The translations under genes and the position numbers were made by a program. The notes beneath the pieces are model-generated. The model was not told where the DNA came from. It did no database searches and saw only the letters and a list, made by a program, of their open reading frames with translations. A stretch of 64,000 bases of DNA from Salvator merianae (Eukaryota; Chordata; Lepidosauria; Squamata; Teiidae): NCBI GenBank assembly GCA_003586115.2, contig QVOM02000119.1, forward strand, positions 46,603,329 through 46,667,328. Reading direction: 5' to 3'. Each line of letters begins with the position of its first letter. Positions within the stretch are counted from its first letter, which is position 1. Positions 58,024-64,000 of the stretch are shown piece after piece.

Positions 58024-58132
58024 GGCTGTGTCTCCACTACATAGTAAAGGCACCTCAATCAGGCCCTCAGGGCAGCTGGTCTCCACTGGAAGTAATGGTA
58101 ACTGGCCTTTGCTGTGACATGGAGACACAACC
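58024..58132. mobile_element. Family H palindromic MITE, 109 bp, TSD TCT
   Basis: Left arm GGCTGTGTCTCCACTACATA and the complement of the right arm, GGTTGTGTCTCCATGTCACA, both continue into AAAGGC. The flanks are TCT on both sides (58021-58023, 58133-58135). The last bases of the window (GGTCGTGTCTCCAT) resemble the same terminus. Confidence 0.75.
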
Positions 58133-58194
58133 TCTGTGTCCAGTTCTGCAACCATTTAAACTTTAAGTACACCTCTTTGCCCTGGCATTTGGCT

Positions 58195-58345
58195 GAGAGA
58201 GCAGCATGCACTCACCATCTAGGCACTGCCATTGTTTTAGCTAACTTATTTTATCTGTGTTTATACTAATTTTATGGTAACCCACCTTGAGGCCTTTGGG
58301 TATAGGATGGGGTAGGAATGTAAATAAATAAATAAATAAATTTAC
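58195..58345 (+). mobile_element. LINE 3' tail with (AAAT)n
   Basis: TTTTATGGTAACCCACCTTG is followed by AGGCCTTTGGGTATAGGATG, then TAAATAAATAAATAAATAAA. This is the usual sense-strand end of L2/CR1-group LINEs in squamates. Confidence 0.7.
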
Positions 58346-58502
58346 TTACAGTATTTCATAAAAGTAAAAAAAAATGGTTGCGTAAACATAATAATTAATG
58401 CATGCAAATGAACTCTTATCCCTGCCAAAAGTAAACTGGTTTTCTGAAACATTGAAAAGCTAGTAAAAGAAACCATTCTGTAAATAGTGAGTTGTCCTCA
58501 GT

Positions 58503-59111
58503 GGGCCAGTTCATACTTGTTGCTAGCAAGCTTGAAGAACGCTTGCCAGCAAAGTGCATTTGTACTTGGCAGAGACCCAATCGGCTGGAAGCAGCATAAC
58601 GCTGCTCCTGATTGCTCCTATTTGTGTCTCCTGGAAAAGACCATTTGCACTTACCTTGTGGCATGGCAGCTGGACCTATGTGACCAACTGATCATGGCTG
58701 CATGTTGCACGACCTTGGCAGTCACCCTGGCAGTGTCTGGATGCTTCCTGGCCACTGACATAGTAGGCATCAGGCATGGCTACTGGCATCCCCACCATGA
58801 ATACCGGTAGCCTGCTTCAGGTAAGGCACTATGACAATGCAGTGCAGACAGTGGCCCTTTCTGTACTTGGACATATTCCAGATTATATCTCAGATTAGGG
58901 ACCTGCCATCTGCATGCTAATGCAGATTATGTTAGGTCCTGGGCAAGACCTTTCATAGTTTGTGCTAGCATGTGGATAGCAGGTCCCTATTCTGGGTTAT
59001 AATCCACAATATGGCCAAGTGCAGAAAAGGCCAGTGTCTCTGCTGCGTGGTCAATACCATGTTAGAACAGACTAATTAGTCTGTTGTAAGGTGGTACGTG
59101 CAAAAATGCCC
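58503..59111. mobile_element. Family C DNA element, TSD AGT, with nested MITE
   Basis: The left end GGGCCAGTTCATACTTGTTG and the right end GGTACGTGCAAAAATGCCC are flanked by AGT on both sides (58500-58502, 59112-59114). The subterminal GCTAGCAAGCTTGAAGAACG and the block GGCATCAGGCATGGCTACTG match the copy at 50593-51126. A family A MITE is inserted at 58853-59032. Excluding it, the element is about 429 bp. Confidence 0.87.
58853..59032. mobile_element. Family A palindromic MITE, 180 bp, TSD AGT
   Basis: A complete copy from GGCCCTTTCTGTACTTGGAC to GTGCAGAAAAGGCC, flanked by AGT (58850-58852, 59033-59035). It is nested in a family C element. The arms still pair over about 85 nt. Confidence 0.92.
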
Positions 59112-59247
59112 AGTATTCATGTATAGCAAGGAATTGAGAGATTTGAATTACAGAACAAAGCATCAGCAGAGAACAGAAAGGAAATGTGTAGTTCTTGGGC
59201 TGCACCTATTTTATTCTTGGTCATTGGTTGAATAAGAAAGTGACATC

Positions 59248-59345
59248 TAGAGCAAGGGTGCTCAACTATGCTCCTCCAGATCTTTCTGAACTACAACTCC
59301 TAGCATACAGCTGCCAGTATTTTGTGCCAGCCTCATGCCACAACT
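59248..59345. mobile_element. Possible old interspersed repeat
   Basis: GGGTGCTCAACTATGCTCCT, then CTGAACTACAACTCCTAGCA, resembles a very common amniote repeat core (ACTACAACTCCCA). Family uncertain. Confidence 0.35.
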
Positions 59346-60537
59346 CCTTAAGAACAAGGCAATTTATGGTCACATGGCTACTTAAAAAAAGAAGAAATTT
59401 ATGAATGAACATTCCGTAGGCTTTCCAAATATGCCACTGTGGCCCAGTTCCTGAAGCTGGTCAGAAACTTACTTGTAGCTCTTACTTTGGTGATGAGTGA
59501 ACCTGCCAGCTTATAAAACTGTCTTATGAATAAAGTAACTTGCCTCTGGAGCCTGTAAAGAAATTCAGATATGATATAACACGAGCAAAGCACTTGACCC
59601 CACATTTAAATAAATCCTCAGGTTTACACTCATTTTGTTCCTCTACATTCTGCTCTCAAACAAATCTCAAAATGTCATGTGTGCTGCTGCCAATTTTTGT
59701 CTGATTGCTAAAAGAATTAAATTTGGAAGCAAACCTGTGAAAAGTGTTGCTTTGTATCATAATTGAAATTTCATTGGATGTGTGGATCTATTGGTTTTGT
59801 TTTTGTATACTTTTATTCAGAGAGCATAATAAAACTAAAATAATTGATTGACTTGTTCTCCTCCCCCATCCTGCATCTGCCCAGCAGGTCTCAGCCTTCC
59901 TCTGCAGGCTGGGCATTTGGTCAGAGGGGACATTTGACTTCTCCTATGTCCTTCTGGTGTTTCCTCACTGCACATATCTTGAACCCAGGAAGGCAGCAAT
60001 GATGGCTCCTGTACATGTGGTGGAGAGCTTCAGGATGAATCCCTTTCCTTTTTTTACCCACTTGTGCTGAGAGGCTGAGGGACAGAGGCACATAGACCCC
60101 AGGTAGGAAAGCCTTTCCTGCTTCTGGGAGTGTTGTGGGATCAGCTAGCTTTTTGTCTAGAAGTGTCCCCATGGGGTGTCTGGGGGATGCCTCCCAGTAA
60201 CTTGCAAGACTTGCCCATAGATTCTTACTGTATGTACCTGACTAGTTGATTGAGATTGTGTTGGTAGCAAGCACGTCAAAGCAGAAATGCTTGCTTCCAC
60301 TTTGGAGCAATGCAATGTCTACAGATCACACAGATCACCCTTTTCCTCCCTTCAGACGTGGAGATCCTCATAGTATAGAAGGTCCCCAGCTTCAAAGACA
60401 GGGTATGTGTTGTGTTGGAAAGGGCCCCCCAAATAGGTCTTTTTTGGCATAATGCTTGCTCAGAGCAGGCAAGGTAAGTTGTCTGCACTGCTGCTATCTA
60501 TATGATGGTAGTAAGAGTGCTTGAGGGCAACAAACAC
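59346..60537. other. Unrecognised region
   Basis: Mixed composition; ORFs up to 83 codons have no motif. Confidence 0.4.
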
Positions 60538-60682
60538 CCTCAGAGTAGGGGTGTGCACGAAGGCACTTTTCCCCTTTCGCTTCGCATTCCTGCGAAGCTA
60601 CAGGGCTTCGTTTTCACACGAAAAAATATGTGCGAAAATGAAGCCCTTCGTGTTCGCGGCGAAGATTTTCGCCTCGACCTGA

Positions 60683-60731
60683 AGCAGAGGAATCAAGGCG
60701 AAGAAAAGATCCTTCACCTTGATTTCTCTGT
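60683..60731. repeat. Short inverted repeat inside the hAT element
   Basis: CAGAGGAATCAAGGCGAAG faces CTTCACCTTGATTTCTCTG around a short AAAAGATC-type loop, forming a hairpin just inside the left end. Confidence 0.75.
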
Positions 60732-60825
60732 TTCCGACGGCGCTCGCCTCTCTCTCATTTCCCCCCCCCCCAGTATGTCAGTGTGCGCGTGGGACTGACA
60801 GACTAGGGGGAATGAGAGACAGCGA

Positions 60826-61496
60826 GCGGGAGAGGAGGGAAACCCCTTCCTTTCGCTGATCGCCCTCCTCTCCCGCCGGCTGAGTCAGGCGGCGACGGCA
60901 GAGGACGGAGAATAAGGGAAAGGAAGGGAAACCCCTCCTTTCACTGATCGCCCTCCTCTCCCGCCGGCTGAGTCAGGCGGCGACGGCAGAGGACGGAGAA
61001 TAAGGGAAAGGAAGGGAAACCCCTCCTTTCACTGATCGCCCTCCTCTCCCGCCGGCTGAGTCAGGCGGCGACGGCAGAGGACGGAGAATAAGGGAAAGGA
61101 AGGGAAACCCCTCCTTTCACTGATCGCCCTCCTCTCCCGCCGGCTGAGTCAGGCGGCCACAGCAGAGGACGGAGAATAAGGGAAAGGAAGGGAAACCCCT
61201 CCTTTCACTGATCGCCCTCCTCTCCCGCCGGCTGAGTCAGGCGGCGACGGCAGAGGACGGAGAATAAGGGAAAGGAAGGGAAACCCCTCCTTTCACTGAT
61301 CGCCCTCCTCTCCCGCCGGCTGAGTCAGGCGGCGACGGCAGAGGAGGGAGAATAAGGGAAAGGAAGGGAAACCCCTCCTTTCACTGATCGCCCTCCTCTC
61401 CCGCCGGCTGAGTCAGGCGGCGACGGCAGAGGAGGGAGAATAAGGGAAAGGAAGGGAAACCCCTCCTTTCACTGATCGCCCTCCTCTCCCGCTCGC
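60826..61496. repeat. Tandem array of 88-bp units (about 7.6 copies)
   Basis: The marker TCACTGATCGCCCTCC recurs at exactly 88-bp steps (60941, 61029, 61117, 61205, 61293, 61381, 61469), preceded by a variant TCGCTGATCG at 60853. Units contain TCTCCCGCCGGCTGAGTCAG and AGAATAAGGGAAAGGAAGGG. They differ by very few bases: one unit has GCCACAGCAG where others have GCGACGGCAG, and the last two have GGAGGGAG in place of GGACGGAG. The homogeneity implies recent expansion or sequence conversion. Confidence 0.97.
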
Positions 61497-61516
61497 TGTC
61501 TCTCATTTCCCCTAGA

Positions 61517-61538
61517 CTGTCAGCGCGCGCGCTGACAG
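61517..61538. repeat. Perfect 22-bp alternating GC palindrome
   Basis: A perfectly self-complementary 22-mer with a central run of alternating C and G and arms CTGTCAG/CTGACAG. With one mismatch it extends outward through CCCCTAG/CTAGGGG. It is prone to cruciform or Z-DNA. A diverged counterpart lies left of the array near 60778-60800. Confidence 0.92.
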
Positions 61539-61721
61539 CCTAGGGGGATGAGACAGAGGCAAATTGCGAAGGTCCCGAAATGCATTGAAAGTTGAGGGAC
61601 CTTCGCAATTCGCATTTCGTGATCTTTGTTTCCCTTCGCATTCGATGCGAAGGGAACCAAATCACGAAATTCGACGAAAATCCGAGTGGCACGAAACTTC
61701 GTGCACACCCCTACCTCAGAG

Positions 61722-63220
61722 TCCTTTTTCCTATAGTACTGGAATGGTTCTGTGGCATGTGCTTGTCACCCCTCCAGTGCCTCTGTTGAAGCCCTGTATG
61801 CCTGTGGGTGCTCAGGTGTGTGAACAATTTGCTCCCAGGACCTCTTTTGGGCACCTACCAGAAGATGTTCCCTGCGTCTCATTTCTTTGGTGTCATTGAC
61901 TTATATTGATGACTGGACCTCCATGATTCACCTTATTCTTAGTTTTGTTGAGGTGGCAAATATTTGTATAACATGGTTTTGCACTATGTGTTATTTTGCT
62001 AGAACACATCCATAGTGATACTTAAAGAATATTATGTATTATATGGAATTCATGTTAGAAAATGCAGAGAAAAGCAGTATTGTTTATAGCATTGGTAAGC
62101 AGATGAATCAAGGTCCCTTGAGATTCAGCTATAACTTTCAGATATACCTCTTCCCTTCCCATTCCACTTGTGAGCTTCTGGGTGACAACTGGGGACTTCT
62201 GGACTATATGCAGGGCTCTCGTGTCATAATTAATACTTTCTATTCTTATTTGCTTCTAATTTAACATCTTCCTTTTCCAGAAATTTCACTGCACAATAAA
62301 TTCAAACAAAATGATAAATTATCTTGATTCCATCTACTTATCACAAACAGATAACCTGCCAAAACTCCACTGGCTCATGTGCTCTTTCGTTTTGGGCAAA
62401 CGATGACTGAAAACTAGGCACAGACTCAATTAGTTTGTCATCAGATTGAGCCTGGGGCTTTAGGAGCAAATATTTGGTGTTGTAATCCTTACAGTTTACA
62501 GCTCTCCTAGAATCTTGCTTTTGAAAATATTTTTGAAAGCAAATAAAAGTTTCATTAGGGGATGGAAAAATAAATTGGTAAGGTGACAGATTCTATGATT
62601 TGATGGAAGCTCAATTATAAATGGATAACATAATATAACAAGTGCACATGAAATCCTATTAAGGTCTGAAAATCCAATATCTCATCTCTATGACTTTTAA
62701 TTGATCTTTACACATATTGTCATTGCAGTCAAATCTTTGAGATGATTCCTGTACACATAAACAAATGTAAGCATATTAACCCGGTTAATAATTTTAACAA
62801 GCAATTTGTATTTCCCATTAGAGTGCCTTATATTTTGCTTTAGTATAATTAAAGATATCATCAGTGATAAGCCTGGTGTGGTATTCAAAGTCAAGCCTTT
62901 CCCAAGATTTACTTTTATCATTAACTCCAGCTTGATAAAATCCACATTAAGTTGTTAAGAAATTAGATTTCATCTCTCTGAGGCAACCAGAAAGAATTTC
63001 AGAAAAACAGGATAAAAGTTTCAGTAGAAAGAACTGTAAAGCTGGATGCAGACAAAAACAAAGTATGAATTTTGGGATCACAATGATCCACAAAAACTAA
63101 GTTGGGATGAAGATGGAAAGAAGTGCACAACATGGAGCATTTTCTGCCTCCCCCAATACTTGCTCTGACCTGAAGAGGGAGACACATGAGAGGAACGTAA
63201 GATGTAAAAGAAATCTTAGG
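61722..63220. other. AT-rich, unique-looking DNA
   Basis: No repeat or exon recognised. 62.27-62.95 kb is strongly AT-rich without simple repeats and is a candidate for a conserved non-coding element, not testable here. Confidence 0.4.
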
Positions 63221-64000
63221 CTCCATCTAGATGAATGGTACTGCCAGTGGTGAAATGAGGACAGGAGGTACTTTACCAAGGTGGCAGGGCTTTGACTTAG
63301 CCCTCCTTATCCATAGAATGTCTCAGTGAGAGGTACATCACTCGCCCCTGGTTGGACCTGCTGGCCAGGGAGAGGATGTCAACTGAAATTCTGGGTCTTT
63401 AGTCAGCATGGGGGCATGGTTACCATCAAATTGTCACTCCCATCCCATCTTGGCCACTGGCACACTCTTAGAATGTGATATCTCACTCTGATGTTGAGTC
63501 ACCCTTCATAACTTGGTGGGTTAGGAGGTGGCTGCATATGTGTACTTGCCCCAACTCCTGGCTGACCCTATGATACCATTTAAGTCTATTTGGATACATT
63601 CTGGAGCTAACTGAAGCAGGAACTATCATGGGAACAGGAGAGGCTCCATCAAATCGGCAGAGCGAATTGGCACTCCTTGCCCCATAATGTGTCTGCAAGC
63701 AGGACATAAATGCTCTGGCTTGATATGCTGGCCCAGAACAGGAGGTCTGCCCAAAATTCTGGGTCTTTAGTCAGCATGGGGGGTGGTATGACTATCAAAT
63801 GGTCCTTCCCATGGTACCTTGGCCTTTGGGGCACTGTCAGAGTGGGAAATCCTGCTGTCATGTTGAGCAGCCCCAATAGTTGGTGGACTGATAGATGGCC
63901 ACATCTGGCATGTGGTCATGCACCTGACCTGTCACCTCATCGCTAGCTGTGTGTCAGCCTTTAGGCAGCATTTGGATGCAGCTATAGGTCGTGTCTCCAT
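63221..64000. repeat. Imperfect direct repeat, period about 368 bp, cut by the window edge
   Basis: AATTCTGGGTCTTTAGTCAG followed by CATGGGG occurs at 63388 and again at about 63756. Homology continues for about 160 bp (ATCAAATTGTC with ATCAAATGGTC, GATGTTGAGTCACCC with CATGTTGAGCAGCCC, CTTGGTGGGTTAGGAGGTGG with GTTGGTGGACTGATAGATGG). It may be part of a larger DNA element or a satellite-like array whose extent is outside the window. GGCTCCATCTAGATG at 63221 and CATTTGGATGCAGC near 63970 look like facing ends. Confidence 0.65.

Larger units (their letters stand above)
60546..61713. mobile_element. hAT non-autonomous element, young copy with an 88-bp array (1,168 bp)
   Basis: It starts TAGGGGTGTGCACGAAGGCA and ends CTTCGTGCACACCCCTA. 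The flanks are CCTCAGAG on both sides (60538-60545, 61714-61721), an exact 8-bp duplication. The ends are dense in TTCGC/GCGAA (TTTCGCTTCGCATTCCTGCG, CCTTCGCATTCGATGCGAAG). The middle is a tandem array of 88-bp units between two inverted arms. There is no transposase ORF. High CpG content and an exact target duplication argue for a recent insertion. Confidence 0.94.

Noticed and set aside
60826..61496. CRISPR-like array
   Set aside because: The 88-bp units are directly adjacent with no variable spacers, and they lie inside a hAT element of a vertebrate genome.

Overview
The window looks like intergenic or deep intronic DNA from a squamate reptile, most likely a lizard or gecko. The call rests on the repeats. 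They include a CR1 LINE with its octamer tail, L1 copies of more than one subfamily, L2/CR1-group LINE pieces, a tRNA-derived SINE, a decayed Tc1 element, hAT elements with 8-bp target duplications, and many short palindromic DNA elements with 3-bp target duplications. The bulk is AT-rich and CpG-poor, as expected of a vertebrate. I recognise no host protein-coding exon. Almost every ORF longer than 60 codons is a chance ORF or a piece of a transposon. The only real protein signatures are L1 ORF2, CR1 and L2-like reverse transcriptases and a Tc1 transposase, all broken.

Layout. 1-8 kb: unique AT-rich DNA, an antisense L1 3' end (1.3-2.3 kb), an antisense L2/CR1-group LINE (2.3-3.6 kb) carrying a palindromic MITE, then short DNA elements. 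8-15 kb: a 212-bp MITE, a (GAA)28 tract and otherwise unrecognised sequence. 15-20 kb: an antisense CR1 split by a cluster of DNA elements, and an 851-bp element with a MITE nested inside. 21-24 kb: a CpG-rich patch, an L1 tail and an old hAT copy. 24-36 kb: mostly unique AT-rich DNA with scattered MITEs, a perfect 30-bp hairpin and a SINE. 36-41 kb: dead Tc1, antisense L1 tail and LINE 3' fragments. 43-51 kb: unique AT-rich DNA, a hAT copy and two L1 fragments head to tail. 50.6-53 kb: two DNA elements, one GC-rich with clean boundaries, then a CR1 with an intact 3' tail. 54-61.7 kb: two young CpG-rich hAT copies, one with a promoter-like core and one with an 88-bp tandem array, plus further MITEs. 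The last 800 bases hold two diverged copies of a direct repeat and run off the window.

How the parts relate. The main story is two non-autonomous DNA-transposon systems. One is a set of elements with different interiors but similar ends (GG, then CC, then a T-rich stretch, then CACTT) and 3-bp target duplications, most like PIF/Harbinger. The other is a hAT family starting TAGGGGTGTGCAC with 8-bp duplications, seen in four copies that seem to differ in age. Neither has a transposase in this window, so both must have been moved in trans. Family letters A to I used below are my own labels for this window.
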